A stretch of DNA of 64,000 nt from Streptomonospora mangrovi (GTDB lineage Bacteria > Actinomycetota > Actinomycetes > Streptosporangiales > Streptosporangiaceae): assembly GCF_027604915.1 (NCBI RefSeq), contig NZ_JAJAQC010000020.1:1-64000 (forward strand), in the 5' to 3' direction. A program made the position numbers and the translations under genes. This document shows positions 27,100 to 37,626 of the stretch, one piece after another. Within the stretch, counting starts at the first letter, position 1. Each line of letters starts with the position of its first letter. The notes beneath the pieces are model-generated. The model was not told the origin of the DNA. It ran no database searches and saw only the letters and a list, made by a program, of their open reading frames with translations.

Positions 27100-27597
27100 T
27101 CAGCCCGCGGCGGCGGCGCCCGCGCCCTCGCGCAGGCGGCGCAGCACCACGGCGGTGTCCACGGCCGCGATCGCGGCCTCCCAGCCCTTGTCCTCGCTGC
27201 TGCCGGGCAGGCCGGCGCGGTCGCGCGCCTGCTCCTGGGTATCACAGGTCAGCACGCCGTTGCCGATGGGGGTGGACTCCCGCAGCGCGGCCTCGGTCAG
27301 GCCGTGGGTGACCGACTGGCAGACGTAGTCGAAGTGCGGGGTGCCGCCGCGGATGACCGCGCCCAGCGCCACCACCGCGTCGTGGGTGCGGGCGAGTTGC
27401 TGGGCCACGACGGGGATCTCCACCGCGCCGGCCACGTGCACGACGACGGGCTCGGCGGCGCCGGTGTGGGCGAGCGCCGCGCGGGCGCGCTCGACCATGG
27501 GCGCCACGACCTCGGCGTTCCAGCGGGTGGCGACGACGGCCACGCGCAGCCCGGTGGCGTCGACGGTGTGCTCGGCGGGGCGGCCTGTTCCGCTCAT
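27100..27597 (-). CDS. ribH: 6,7-dimethyl-8-ribityllumazine synthase
   Basis: Condenses 5-amino-6-ribitylaminouracil with dihydroxybutanone phosphate; it forms icosahedral or pentameric shells. 165 residues, normal length. Motifs: VVATRWNAEVV (20-30, substrate-binding Trp), VAGAVEIPVVAQ (about 55-66) and ALGAVIRGGTPHFDYVCQSV (about 77-96) with the catalytic His. ATG at 27597 after AAGGAAGCAC. Third gene of the FMN-riboswitch operon. Confidence 0.96.
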   Translation of the reverse strand: MSGTGRPAEHTVDATGLRVAVVATRWNAEVVAPMVERARAALAHTGAAEPVVVHVAGAVEIPVVAQQLARTHDAVVALGAVIRGGTPHFDYVCQSVTHGLTEAALRESTPIGNGVLTCDTQEQARDRAGLPGSSEDKGWEAAIAAVDTAVVLRRLREGAGAAAAG

Positions 27598-27675
27598 GGG
27601 TCTGTGCTTCCTTGGTGAGGCGCCGCGGGCGCGGCGGTGACGGCGGGGACCGGGGCGGTGCGGGCGCGGCGCGAC

Positions 27676-27711
27676 CGGGTGGCCGGGTGGCCGGGTGGCC
27701 GGGTGGCCGGG
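27676..27711. repeat. 8-bp tandem repeat, 4.5 copies
   Basis: CGGGTGGC repeated perfectly at 27676, 27684, 27692 and 27700, followed by a half unit, in the 134-base gap between ribBA and ribH. It is noncoding and could vary in copy number by slippage. Confidence 0.9.
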
Positions 27712-27731
27712 CCGCGCCGCGCGCCGGCGGT

Positions 27732-29030
<1,299 letters not shown>

Positions 29031-29146
29031 CGCTTCTGCTGCTCCTTGGCCTGCGGTGCGGTGCGGAACGGGGGGCGCGGCGGGGAAGGGCCGGCGGGGA
29101 TGGCGGGGGGCGCGGGGGCCGCGCCCGGCGCCGGCGGGGCCGGCCA

Positions 29147-29761
29147 TCAGGCGCCCGCCCGGCCGGCCGACACCAGGCGCTCGACGTACTTGGCGATGAC
29201 GTCGACCTCCAGGTTCACCGGCGCGCCGATGCCCTTGCGGCCCAGCGTGGTGAGGTCGAGGGTGGTGGGGATGAGGCTGACGGTGAAGTTGTCGGCGCCC
29301 ACGGTGGCCACGGTCAGGCTGACGCCGTCGACGGCGACGGAGCCCTTCTCGACCACGTAGCGGGCGAGGTCGGCGGGCAGGGAGAAGCGCAGGGTCTCCG
29401 CGCGGGAGCCGGTGACGCGCTCCAGCACCTCGGCGGTGCCGTCGACGTGGCCCTGCACGATGTGGCCGCCCAGCCGGTCGGAGACCCGGGCGGCGCGCTC
29501 CAGGTTGACCGGGGACCCGGGCACCAGCGCGCCGAGGCTGGAGCGGTCCAGGGTCTCCTTCATCACGTCGGCGCGGAAGGCGCCGTCGGCGGAGTCGACC
29601 ACGGTCAGGCACACGCCGTTGACCGCGATGGAGTCGCCGTGCGCGGCGTCGGCGGTCACGAGGGGGCCGCGGACGGTGAGCCGCACGGCCTCGCCGGGGG
29701 AGTCGCCCGCCTGCTCGATCGCGGCGACCTCGCCCAGTTCTTCGACAATCCCGGTGAACAC
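29147..29761 (-). CDS. ribE: riboflavin synthase alpha subunit
   Basis: Dismutates two lumazine molecules to riboflavin. 204 residues with the two lumazine-binding repeats: FTGIVEELG at the very N-terminus, [13 protein letters not shown] (about 43-55) and, in the second half, [13 protein letters not shown] (about 100-112) and [12 protein letters not shown] (about 140-151). The GTG at 29761 gives the family N-terminus VFTGIVEE; a GTG four codons earlier is less likely. It is the first gene behind the FMN riboswitch. No ribD is found in the window. Confidence 0.94.
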   Translation of the reverse strand: MFTGIVEELGEVAAIEQAGDSPGEAVRLTVRGPLVTADAAHGDSIAVNGVCLTVVDSADGAFRADVMKETLDRSSLGALVPGSPVNLERAARVSDRLGGHIVQGHVDGTAEVLERVTGSRAETLRFSLPADLARYVVEKGSVAVDGVSLTVATVGADNFTVSLIPTTLDLTTLGRKGIGAPVNLEVDVIAKYVERLVSAGRAGA

Positions 29762-29865
29762 CTGCCACCCCACCCCTTCGCCTGCTCAAGGCTCCGGGGG
29801 TGTGGACAGGCGGACCGGTCCGGTCGAGGGCGGCGGCCGGGGCCGGGGCGTGTCAACGGCGCGCC

Positions 29866-29881
29866 GGGCTCGGCCGAGCCC
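29866..29881 (-). promoter_or_regulatory. palindrome at the 3' edge of the FMN riboswitch
   Basis: GGGCTCGGCCGAGCCC, a 16-base perfect palindrome, abuts the aptamer on its downstream side about 105 bases before ribE. It is a candidate part of the expression platform (terminator or pausing hairpin), but the loop would be very tight and no U-run follows. Confidence 0.35.
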
Positions 29882-30012
29882 ACGCGTACTGCCTCCCATC
29901 CGGACTTTCACCGTCGGTACCGGAATTCCACCGGTTCAACCGGCCGATGGATTCGGCCGGGTCGCGGACTGTCACCGCCGGTTCGGACTTGCACCGACCC
30001 CGGAGCACGCGT
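29881..30012 (-). promoter_or_regulatory. FMN riboswitch (RFN element)
   Basis: Read on the minus strand, the region contains the RFN hallmarks in order: GGGGTCGGTG, CAAGTCCGAACC, GCGGTGACAGTCCGCGAC, CCGGTGGAATTCCGGTACC, GACGGTGAAAGTCCGGATGGG and AGGCAGTACG. The closing stem pairs ACGCGTGCT (near 30012-30004) with AGTACGCGT (near 29889-29881), with one G-U pair. FMN binding normally shuts off riboflavin genes, and here ribE, ribBA and ribH lie directly downstream. Confidence 0.96.
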
Positions 30013-30049
30013 TTGCTCAACGTCTTTGGCAACAGTGTGCCATGCGGGG

Positions 30050-31069
30050 TCATTCCCGGCGCGCGGCGGGGTCCCCGGCGCGGGGGGCGCGCTCGGGGTC
30101 GGGCCGGCGGGCCAGGCCGGTCAGCACGAACAGCTCGGGCGCGCCCAGCGCGCTCCACAGGGCCACGACCGCGAAGGACGCGAAGTCCAGCGCCGCGCCG
30201 GCCGCGCCGCCCGCCTCGGGCAGGGCGACTTGCATCACGACGAGCAGCAGCACGATCCCCGAGACGCCGATCACATAGCGCGCCACGCGGGAGACGACCG
30301 GGCCGGCGGCGCTGTACCAGCCCCGCGCGGCGAGCACGGAGAACCCCGCCAGGCCGCCGAACAGGCCGCCGGCGACGCGGGCGACGTGCTCGACCGAGCC
30401 GTCGCCCAGCCCGCCCGGCACCGCGCCGGTCCAGTCCTCAGGAGCGCGCCAGTCGGCGTGCACCAGGGTCTCCCAGCCCTGGGCCAGCAGCAGCGGCCCG
30501 GCCGACACCGCCAGCGCCAGCGCGATCTGCGCGGCCAGGCCCAGGCGCAGCCACCACGCGCGCAGGGCGTCCTCGCAGCGCACGGCCGCCCACAGCATGG
30601 CGGCGCCCACCAGCCAGCCCAGCAGGATGTCGGTGAGGAAGTGCGCGCCCAGGTAGAGGCGGGTGACGGCGACGGCCAGGACGATCGCCGCGGCGGCCCA
30701 CCAGGCCCACCGGCGCGACAGCTTCAGCGCGAGGTAGCCCCACAGCATGAGGGAGTTCTGGGCGTGGCCGGAGGGCGCCCCGAAGGTGTGGGAGGACGAC
30801 AGGGAGCGCACGCCGTGGTGGTACCAGGAGGGGCGGGCGCCGTGCAGGGCGAACTTCAGCAGGCCGTTGACGACGCCGCCGGCGGCGGCCACGAGGTAGG
30901 TGCGGGCGCCCAGGCCGGCGCTGACGCTCCAGAACACCAGCGGGACGAACACCACGAACAGCACCTGGGAGCCCAGGAGGCTGACGGCCTCCATCGGGGC
31001 CAGCAGCCAGGCGCCCCAGCCCTGGATCCACGCCACCAGGGTGATCTCCGTGTCCCACACCGCGTCCAT
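30050..31069 (-). CDS. PAP2-superfamily membrane phosphatase
   Basis: A 339-residue integral membrane phosphatase. The three acid-phosphatase motifs are intact: KFALHGARP (72-80), PSGH (99-102) and RLYLGAHFLTD (137-147). Family members dephosphorylate lipid phosphates such as undecaprenyl or phosphatidic acid diphosphates; the substrate here is unknown. The C-terminal 150 residues add further helices, longer than a minimal PAP2 protein. ATG at 31069 with GCGAGG five bases ahead; GTG at 31075 is possible. It is upstream of, and on the same strand as, the riboflavin operon but separated by the riboswitch. Confidence 0.9.
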   Translation of the reverse strand: MDAVWDTEITLVAWIQGWGAWLLAPMEAVSLLGSQVLFVVFVPLVFWSVSAGLGARTYLVAAAGGVVNGLLKFALHGARPSWYHHGVRSLSSSHTFGAPSGHAQNSLMLWGYLALKLSRRWAWWAAAAIVLAVAVTRLYLGAHFLTDILLGWLVGAAMLWAAVRCEDALRAWWLRLGLAAQIALALAVSAGPLLLAQGWETLVHADWRAPEDWTGAVPGGLGDGSVEHVARVAGGLFGGLAGFSVLAARGWYSAAGPVVSRVARYVIGVSGIVLLLVVMQVALPEAGGAAGAALDFASFAVVALWSALGAPELFVLTGLARRPDPERAPRAGDPAARRE

Positions 31070-31220
31070 GCCCACCTCGCGAAGGTCGAGGGTTGAGGGT
31101 CGAGGGCCAGGATCGTGCCCGCCGGCGCGGCCCTCAAACGGCCCCCGCCGCCGCCCGGTCCCGCTGACACGGGCCGAGGATAGGCGGCGCGGGGCCGGTC
31201 ACCCCAACGTCCGGGGCGGG

Positions 31221-31253
31221 CACCCGCCGCCGCACCCGCCGCACCCGCCGCCG
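31221..31253. repeat. short imperfect repeat (CACCCGCCG units)
   Basis: Three copies of CACCCGCCG, two with an extra CCG, at 31221, 31233 and 31242 in the 226-base gap between rpe and the PAP2 gene. Simple sequence, probably slippage-derived. Confidence 0.7.
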
Positions 31254-31295
31254 CGCGGGCCGCCCGGGGCCGCGCGCGCGGCGGTCAGGCGGCGG

Positions 31296-31970
31296 TCAGC
31301 CGGCCTGCCCGGCGGCCTTTTCGGCCTGGGCGCGCAGCGCGTCGACGGCGGCGGCGGGGTCGTCGGCGCCGTAGACGGCCGACCCGGCGACGAACACGTC
31401 GGCGCCGGCGGCGGCGGCGCGCTCCACGGTCTCCTGGCTGACGCCGCCGTCGACCTGGAGCCACACCGAGCCGCCGCTGCGCGCGATCAGCTCGCGGGCG
31501 GCGCGGATCTTGGGCAGGACGAGGTCGAGGAAGCGCTGGCCGCCGAACCCGGGCTCGACGGTCATCAGCAGCAGCATGTCGACCTCGCCGACCAGGTCGG
31601 CGTAGGCGTCCAGCGCGGTGGCCGGGTTCAGCGCCAGCCCGGCGCGGGCGCCCTGGGCGCGGATCTCGCGCAGGGTGCGCACGGGCGCGCGGGCGGCCTC
31701 GGCGTGGACGGTGACGCTCTGCGCGCCGGCCTCGGCGTAGGCGGGCGCCCAGCGGTCGGGGTCCTCGATCATCAGGTGGCAGTCCAGGGGGATGCTGACC
31801 GCCTTCAGCAGGGACTCCACGACAGGCAGGCCCAACGTGAGGTTGGGGACGAAATGGTTGTCCATGACGTCGACGTGCAGCCAGTCGGCGGAGCCGGCGA
31901 CCGCCTCGGCCTGCTCGGCCAGGCGGGAGAAGTCGGCGGAGAGGATGCTGGGTGAGATCTGGATTGCCAC
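31296..31970 (-). CDS. rpe: ribulose-phosphate 3-epimerase
   Basis: Interconverts ribulose 5-phosphate and xylulose 5-phosphate in the pentose phosphate pathway. 224 residues, TIM barrel. Conserved: [16 protein letters not shown] (about 5-20), [16 protein letters not shown] (32-47) with metal His/Asp, [21 protein letters not shown] (about 133-146) and the second Asp in LQVDGGV. GTG at 31970; the ribosome site is weak. It follows rsmB by 75 bases, as in many actinobacteria. Confidence 0.97.
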   Translation of the reverse strand: MAIQISPSILSADFSRLAEQAEAVAGSADWLHVDVMDNHFVPNLTLGLPVVESLLKAVSIPLDCHLMIEDPDRWAPAYAEAGAQSVTVHAEAARAPVRTLREIRAQGARAGLALNPATALDAYADLVGEVDMLLLMTVEPGFGGQRFLDLVLPKIRAARELIARSGGSVWLQVDGGVSQETVERAAAAGADVFVAGSAVYGADDPAAAVDALRAQAEKAAGQAG

Positions 31971-32045
31971 GCCGCCGAGTCTAGTGGCGGCCCGGCGGGC
32001 GGCTGCGGAGGCCGGTGCGGTGGGCCGCACGGGCGGCCGCGCCGG

Positions 32046-33503
32046 TCAGCGCCTGCGCAGCAGCGCCAGGAACATGGCGTCGGTGCCGTGGCGGTGCGGC
32101 CAGAACTGCGCGTACGCGCCGTCGGGGCCGGCCGCGGCGTCGGGGACCTCGGGCAGGTACTCGGCGGCGCGCAGCGGCTCGGCGTCGGCGCGGTCGGCGA
32201 GCACCGCGGCGACGATCCCGGCGGTCTCGGGCAGGTGCGGCGAGCAGGTCACGTAGGCCACCACGCCGCCGGGGCGGGCGGCGTCCAGCGCGCGGTCCAG
32301 CAGGGCGCGTTGCAGCGGCGCGAGCCCGGCGGCGGTCTCAGGGGTGCGCCGCCAGCGCGACTCGGGGCGGCGGCGCAGCGCGCCCAGGCCGGTGCAGGGG
32401 GCGTCGACCAGGACCCGGTCGAACGCGCCGTCGCGCCAGGCCGGGCGGGTGGAGTCGGCCACGACGGCGCGCCCGGCGTCGCGCACGGAGCGCTCGACCG
32501 CCTGGGCGACGAGTCCGGCGCGGGCGGGCTGGACCTCGGCGACCAGCAGCCGGGCCTCGCGCTTGCCCGCCAGCCCGGCCAGCAGCCCGGCCTTGCCGCC
32601 GGGGCCGGCGCAGGCGTCCAGCCAGCGCGCGTCGGAGCCCTCCACGGGCACCCGGGACAGCGCCAGCGCGACGAGCTGGCTGGCCTCGTCCTGCACGGCG
32701 GCGCGGCGCTGGCGGACCTCGCGCAGCGCGGCGGGGTCGCCTTCGGTGAGGTAGGCGGCGTAGGGCGAGTAGCGGGCCGCGGTGGCGCCGCCCGCCACCA
32801 GGTCGGCGACGGCGGCGCGGCCCGGTTTGGCCACCAGGGTGACCTGGGGGCGCTCGTTGTGGGCGGCCAGCAGGCGCTCGGTCTCGTCGAGCGCGCCGGG
32901 GCCGGCCGCGGGGTCCTCGCCCAGGGCGGCCGCCAGCGCCGCCACGATCCAGCGGGGGTGGCTGTGCACGACGGCGAGGTGGCCGAGCGGGTCGGCGGTG
33001 CGGTCGGGGGCCACCACCTCCAGCCAGGCGGCCAGGTCGCGGGCGGCGACCTTGCGCAGCACGGCGTTGGCGAACCGGCTGCGGTGGTGGCCGATCACGC
33101 GGCGGGCGAGGTCGACGGTGGCGCTGACGGCGGCGTGCGGCGGGATGTTGGTGGACAGCAACTGGTGGGCGCCCAGCCGCAGCACGGGCAGGACCTCGGA
33201 GTCCACCGACTTCAGCGAGCGGTCGACGCAGGCGTCCAGGATGGCGTCGTAGGTGCCCTGGCGGCGCAGCGCGCCGTAGGTCAGCTCGGTGGCCAGCGCG
33301 GCGTCGCGCCCGCTGATGCCGCGTTCGCGCAGCGTGGCGGGCAGCAGCAGGTTGGCGTAGGCGTCGCGGTCGTGGACGGCCCGCAGGACGTCGTAGGCGG
33401 CCCGGCGGGCGGGGTCCTTGGGCTGCGGGGGCGCGTTCCGGGCACCGCCACCGCCGGTGGTGCGGCGGGTCGAACGGTAGGGCGAACGGGAACGGTCACT
33501 CAC
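32046..33503 (-). CDS. rsmB: 16S rRNA m5C methyltransferase RsmB-like
   Basis: A 485-residue RNA m5C methyltransferase with an N-terminal NusB-like RNA-binding domain (about 30-165) and a C-terminal Rossmann domain. SAM motif I is DACAGPGGKAGLLAGLAG; motif IV is VDAPCTGLGALRRRP and motif VI is YVTCSPH, which supply the two cysteines used in catalysis and product release. The GTG at 33503 opens VSDRSRSPYRS; the first 45 residues are an unconserved basic tail. Sits between fmt and rpe in the conserved order fmt-rsmB-rpe. Confidence 0.94.
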   Translation of the reverse strand: MSDRSRSPYRSTRRTTGGGGARNAPPQPKDPARRAAYDVLRAVHDRDAYANLLLPATLRERGISGRDAALATELTYGALRRQGTYDAILDACVDRSLKSVDSEVLPVLRLGAHQLLSTNIPPHAAVSATVDLARRVIGHHRSRFANAVLRKVAARDLAAWLEVVAPDRTADPLGHLAVVHSHPRWIVAALAAALGEDPAAGPGALDETERLLAAHNERPQVTLVAKPGRAAVADLVAGGATAARYSPYAAYLTEGDPAALREVRQRRAAVQDEASQLVALALSRVPVEGSDARWLDACAGPGGKAGLLAGLAGKREARLLVAEVQPARAGLVAQAVERSVRDAGRAVVADSTRPAWRDGAFDRVLVDAPCTGLGALRRRPESRWRRTPETAAGLAPLQRALLDRALDAARPGGVVAYVTCSPHLPETAGIVAAVLADRADAEPLRAAEYLPEVPDAAAGPDGAYAQFWPHRHGTDAMFLALLRRR

Positions 33504-33675
33504 GTTGGAATCAGCCTTCAGCCTCGCGCCGGGGATGGTGTGCCAAGGACCCGGCCACCGCCGGGTCCGCACCCGATGCGGAGCGTGGCGGTTCGGGCGG
33601 GCCGGTTACCGAGGATACTCACCGCCGCCGCCGCGCACGGCCCACTCCCGCGACCGGCCCCTCCCCCTCCGCCGC

Positions 33676-34605
33676 TCAGGCGCCCAGCACGTCGGCCTCG
33701 GTGGGGCGCACGCCGCGTGCCCAGTCGGCGGCGGGCATGGGGCGCTTGCCCTGCGGCTGGACCTCGCCCAGCTCCACCGGGTGGGTGGCGGTCCCGGCGA
33801 ATACGCCCTCGCGGGTGGCGGCCAGGGTGCCCGGCGGCAGCGCGTCGGCGTCGGTGCGGGGGCGCACCGGCCCCAGCTTGAGGCGTTCGCCGCGGAAGGT
33901 GGTCCAGGCGCCCGGCGCGGGGGTGCAGGCGCGGATCCGGCGGTCCACGCGCATGGCGGGCGCGGTGAAGTCGACCTCGGCGTCGGCGGAGGTGAGCTTG
34001 GGCGCGAAGGAGACGCCGTCGGCGCTTTGGGGGCGGGGGGCCAGCGTGCCCGCCTCGATGCCGTCGAGGGTGCGCAGCAGCAGCCCGGCGCCGGTCTCGG
34101 CGAGGCGGGCCAGCAGGTCGCCGCTGGTGTCGCGGGGGCCGATGGGCTCGACCACGGTGCCGAACACCGGGCCGGAGTCCAGGTCGGGCTCGATGAGGAA
34201 GGTGGCGGCGCCGGTGAGGTCGTCGCCGTGCAGCACGGCGTGCTGCACGGGCGCGGCCCCGCGCCACTGCGGCAGCAGCGAGAAGTGCAGGTTGACCCAG
34301 CCGTGGGCGGGGATGTCGAGGGCCTCCTGGCGCAGCAGCGCGCCGTAGGCGACGACGGGGCAGCAGTCGGGGCCGATGGCGCGCAGCCGCGCCAGGAACT
34401 CGGGCTCGGCGGCCTTCTGGGGCTTGAGCACCTCCACACCGGCGTCGGCGGCGACCTGGGCCACCGGGCTGGGCGCGACCTTGCGCCCGCGCCCGGCGCG
34501 GGCGTCGGGTCGGGTGACCACGGCCGCGACCTCGTGGCGCGAGGCCAGCAGGGTCTTGAGCGACGGCACCGCCGCCTCGGGGGTTCCTGCGAAGACGAGC
34601 TTCAT
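33676..34605 (-). CDS. fmt: methionyl-tRNA formyltransferase
   Basis: Formylates initiator Met-tRNA using 10-formyl-THF. 309 residues. N-terminal catalytic domain: [16 protein letters not shown] at the start, [18 protein letters not shown] (the substrate loop) and the [13 protein letters not shown] strand; the C-terminal OB-like domain follows ([21 protein letters not shown]). ATG at 34605 gives the family N-terminus; the only ribosome-site-like GAGGAAG is 13 bases away, and a GTG seven codons upstream is an alternative. Followed by rsmB 172 bases later. Confidence 0.95.
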   Translation of the reverse strand: MKLVFAGTPEAAVPSLKTLLASRHEVAAVVTRPDARAGRGRKVAPSPVAQVAADAGVEVLKPQKAAEPEFLARLRAIGPDCCPVVAYGALLRQEALDIPAHGWVNLHFSLLPQWRGAAPVQHAVLHGDDLTGAATFLIEPDLDSGPVFGTVVEPIGPRDTSGDLLARLAETGAGLLLRTLDGIEAGTLAPRPQSADGVSFAPKLTSADAEVDFTAPAMRVDRRIRACTPAPGAWTTFRGERLKLGPVRPRTDADALPPGTLAATREGVFAGTATHPVELGEVQPQGKRPMPAADWARGVRPTEADVLGA

Positions 34606-34643
34606 ATCTGCTGGGCACTTCCTCACTGACCGCTTGCTACCGC

Positions 34644-34660
34644 GTCCTGTCTACCAGGAC
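34644..34660. promoter_or_regulatory. dyad between divergent fmt and priA
   Basis: GTCCTG-TCTAC-CAGGAC, a 6-bp inverted repeat with five-base centre in the 135-base divergent region. It could be an operator for either gene; nothing more can be said from the sequence. Confidence 0.3.
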
Positions 34661-34727
34661 GGCGGCGCCAACACGCGGCGTCGGGGCGGCACGGCGCGCG
34701 CGGCGCGGGGGTGTCGGCGGGCTCTGG

Positions 34728-34733
34728 TAAACC
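34728..34733 (+). promoter_or_regulatory. candidate -10 for leaderless priA transcript
   Basis: TAAACC, preceded by TGG (extended -10 style) and followed by T, ends seven bases before the priA ATG. If used, transcription would begin at or next to the start codon, matching the lack of any ribosome site in front of it. Confidence 0.4.
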
Positions 34734-34740
34734 TGTTCTG

Positions 34741-37515
34741 ATGACCGCCCAGCCCGATCCCGACAAGGGGCTCCTCTTCGACCTGCCGCGTCCGGCCGCC
34801 GCCGGATCCCCGGCGGACTCCGGGGCCACCGCCGGGCGGGGAGCCGCCAAGGCCCCCAAGGGCGCGGCCGGCAAGGCCGGCCCCAAGCCGCGCCGCCCGG
34901 CCGAGCGGGATCCCGTGGCGCGGGTGGTGGTCGACACCCCGCTGCCGCACCTGGACCGCCTGTTCGACTACCAGGTGCCCGAGTCCATGGACGACGCGGC
35001 GGTGCCGGGGTGCCGGGTGCGGGTGCCGTTCCACGGCCAACTGCTGTCGGGGTTCCTGCTGGAGCGCTGCGCGACGTCGGAGTTCCCGGGGCGGCTGGCC
35101 TACCTGCACCAGGTGGTGTCGCCCGAGCCCGTGCTCACCCCCGAGATCGCGGCCCTGGCCCGGGCCGTGGCCGACCGCTACGCGGGCACCCTCAGCGACG
35201 TCCTGCGCCTGGCCGTGCCCCCGCGCCACGCCCGCGTCGAGAAGGAGGACCCGGGAGCGGCGTCGCCGCCCCCCGGGAACGACGCGAAAGCGCCGAAGGA
35301 CGGGACCGCGACCGCCCACGGCACCGAGCCGGGCGCCGAAGGCGCCCCAGCCCACCCGCCGACCGAGGCTCTGGAGGAGGATTCCCCCGCCCCGGAGGCC
35401 GATAAGGGCGCCGCCGAATACCCGGCTGCCGCCGACGGGGTCGCGGCCCCGTCGGAAGAGGCGCTGGAGGCCGTCGAGACCGCAGGGCACGACCACTCCG
35501 CCCGCGCGCAGGAGGGTGCGCAGGAGGCTCCCGACCGGGACGGCGCACGGACGCCGGAAGGCGACCGGGGTGCCCAAGGAACGGCGCCGGACAGCGGAGA
35601 CGCGCCCGCGACCGCACCCGCCGAAGGATCCCCGTCCGGCGCGGCCGCCGCGCACGGCCGGTCGGACTCCGGCCGGGGCGGGGGCGCGGGAGTCGCGCGC
35701 CCGGCGGGCGAAACGCCCGTGTCCGCGAGCGCGGGCACGGCCGCCGGCCCCGACGCGCCACCCGGTGCCGACGCCGTCCTCTCCCCCACCGCCGCCTCCC
35801 CCGGCGCCGCAGGCCACGGCCCTGCGGCCGTCGATGAGGGCGGCGCGGTGGTTCCCGGCAGCGGCGGCGCCGACTCCCCCGGCCCGAGCGCGCCGTCCGG
35901 TCTCCCACCCGACGCCGCGTCGGCCGAAGCCGCTCCTCCGCCGCCCGAGCCCGGGCCGTGGGCGGACTACCCGGCCGGGCCGTCGTTCGTGGCGGCGCTG
36001 GCCTCGGGCGGCGCGCCGCGCGCGGTGTGGAGCGCCCTTCCCGGGCCGCAGTGGGCCGACGCGATCGCCGTCGCCGTCGCCGCCGCGCTGTCGGCCGGCA
36101 GGGGCGCGGTCGTGGTGGTCCCCGACGGCCGCGACGTGGCCGCCGTCGACTCGGCCCTGACCCGCCACCTGGGCGAGGGCCGCCACGTCGCGCTGACCGC
36201 CGGCCTCGGCCCGGCCGAGCGCTACCGCCGCTGGCTGCGCGTGCTGCGCGGCACGGTCCGCGCGGTGGTGGGCACGCGGGCGGCGGCGTTCGCGCCCGTG
36301 CGCGACCTCGGCCTGGTGGCCATCTGGGACGACGGCGACGACGTCCACTCCGAGCCGCACGCCCCCTACCCCCACGCCCGCACCGTGCTGTCGATGCGCG
36401 CGCACCGGGCGAACGCGGGGGCGCTCATCGGCGGGTTCACCCGCACGACCGAGGCCGCCCAGCTCGTGGAGTCGGGCTGGGCGCACCCGCTGGCCGCCGA
36501 CCGCGCCCTGCTGCGCGAGCGGGCGCCCCGCGTGCGCGCCACCGGCGACGACAGCGAACTGGCCCGCGACGAGGCCGCCCGCACCGCCCGCATCCCCCAC
36601 CTGGCGCTGCGCGTGGCCCGCGAGGCCGCCCAGAGGGGCCCGGTGCTGGTGCAGGTCCCCCGGCGCGGCTACCTGTTCTCGCTGGGCTGCGCCTCCTGCC
36701 GCGCCCCCGCCCGGTGCGGGGCCTGCCAGGGGCCGCTGGCTTTGCGCGGCGCCCACGCCATGCCCTACTGCCGGTGGTGCGGCCGCATCGCGGGCGAGTG
36801 GCGCTGCGCGGAGTGCGGCGGCACCCGGCTGCGCGCCGGCGTGGTGGGCGCGCGGCGCACCGCCGAGGAGCTGGGCCGGGCGTTCCCGTCGCTGACCGTG
36901 CGCACCTCGGGCCGCGACGACGTGCTGACCGAGGTCTCCGAGCGCCCGGCGCTGGTGGTCGCCACCCCGGGGGCCGAACCCGCCGCGCGGGGCGGCTACG
37001 CGGCGGCGGTGCTGCTGGACGGCTGGGCGCTGCTGGGCCGCGCCGACCTGCGCGCCGCCGAGGAGGCGCTGCGGCGGTGGTGCAACGCCGCAGCGCTGGT
37101 GCGCCCGGCCGACGAGGGCGGGCAGGTCGTGGTGGTGGCCGAGGCCGCGCTGCCGGCCGTGCAGGCGCTGGTGCGCTGGGACCCCGGCGGGTTCGCCGAG
37201 CGCGAACTGGCCGAGCGCCGCGAACTGGGGTTCCCCCCGGCGGTGGCGATGGCGTCGGTGACGGGCGAGGCGGCGCACGTGCGCGAACTGCTGGAGGGGG
37301 TGCGGCTGCCGGAGTCGGCGCAGGTCCTGGGGCCGGTGCCGGTGAACGCGGGCGCCTCGGGCCCCGAGGCCGCCCCCGAGCGCGCCCTGCTGCGGGTGCC
37401 GCGCCCCGACATCCATCTGCTCGCCGCCGCGTTGAAGGCGGCGGCCTCGGCCCGCAGCGCCCGCAAGGAGGAGCACGCCGCCCAGGTCCGCGTGGACCCG
37501 CTGGAGGTCGTGTAG
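34741..37515 (+). CDS. priA: primosomal protein PriA (actinobacterial, degenerate ATPase, with long insert)
   Basis: 924 residues. PriA reloads the replisome at stalled forks. The N-terminal 3'-DNA-binding domain (about 60-165: ARVVVDTPLPHLDRLFDYQVP) and the zinc region (about 650-700, eight cysteines in CASC, CGAC, CRWC and CAEC pairs) are clear. The helicase core is altered: no GxGKT Walker A is seen (ALPGPQWADAI in its place) and the DEEH box reads WDDGDDVHS, as known for actinobacterial PriA, which may lack helicase activity. About 230 residues of Pro/Ala/Gly/Glu-rich disordered sequence (codons about 167-400) are inserted between the DNA-binding and ATPase-like domains. The ATG at 34741 has no ribosome site. 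Confidence 0.9.
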   Translation: MTAQPDPDKGLLFDLPRPAAAGSPADSGATAGRGAAKAPKGAAGKAGPKPRRPAERDPVARVVVDTPLPHLDRLFDYQVPESMDDAAVPGCRVRVPFHGQLLSGFLLERCATSEFPGRLAYLHQVVSPEPVLTPEIAALARAVADRYAGTLSDVLRLAVPPRHARVEKEDPGAASPPPGNDAKAPKDGTATAHGTEPGAEGAPAHPPTEALEEDSPAPEADKGAAEYPAAADGVAAPSEEALEAVETAGHDHSARAQEGAQEAPDRDGARTPEGDRGAQGTAPDSGDAPATAPAEGSPSGAAAAHGRSDSGRGGGAGVARPAGETPVSASAGTAAGPDAPPGADAVLSPTAASPGAAGHGPAAVDEGGAVVPGSGGADSPGPSAPSGLPPDAASAEAAPPPPEPGPWADYPAGPSFVAALASGGAPRAVWSALPGPQWADAIAVAVAAALSAGRGAVVVVPDGRDVAAVDSALTRHLGEGRHVALTAGLGPAERYRRWLRVLRGTVRAVVGTRAAAFAPVRDLGLVAIWDDGDDVHSEPHAPYPHARTVLSMRAHRANAGALIGGFTRTTEAAQLVESGWAHPLAADRALLRERAPRVRATGDDSELARDEAARTARIPHLALRVAREAAQRGPVLVQVPRRGYLFSLGCASCRAPARCGACQGPLALRGAHAMPYCRWCGRIAGEWRCAECGGTRLRAGVVGARRTAEELGRAFPSLTVRTSGRDDVLTEVSERPALVVATPGAEPAARGGYAAAVLLDGWALLGRADLRAAEEALRRWCNAAALVRPADEGGQVVVVAEAALPAVQALVRWDPGGFAERELAERRELGFPPAVAMASVTGEAAHVRELLEGVRLPESAQVLGPVPVNAGASGPEAAPERALLRVPRPDIHLLAAALKAAASARSARKEEHAAQVRVDPLEVV

Positions 37516-37626
37516 GAGGCGCGGGACGCGGGCGGCGCCGCGCCGTGGCCGGCGCGGGTTTCGCCGTTTCCGCACGCGGCGGGCCGCGCCTTCGGATACT
37601 TGTCCTCATGAGGGCAAGAGGGCTTG

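Noticed and set aside
27676-27711. CRISPR-like array
   Set aside because: Units are 8 bp and directly adjacent with no spacers; it is a simple tandem repeat.
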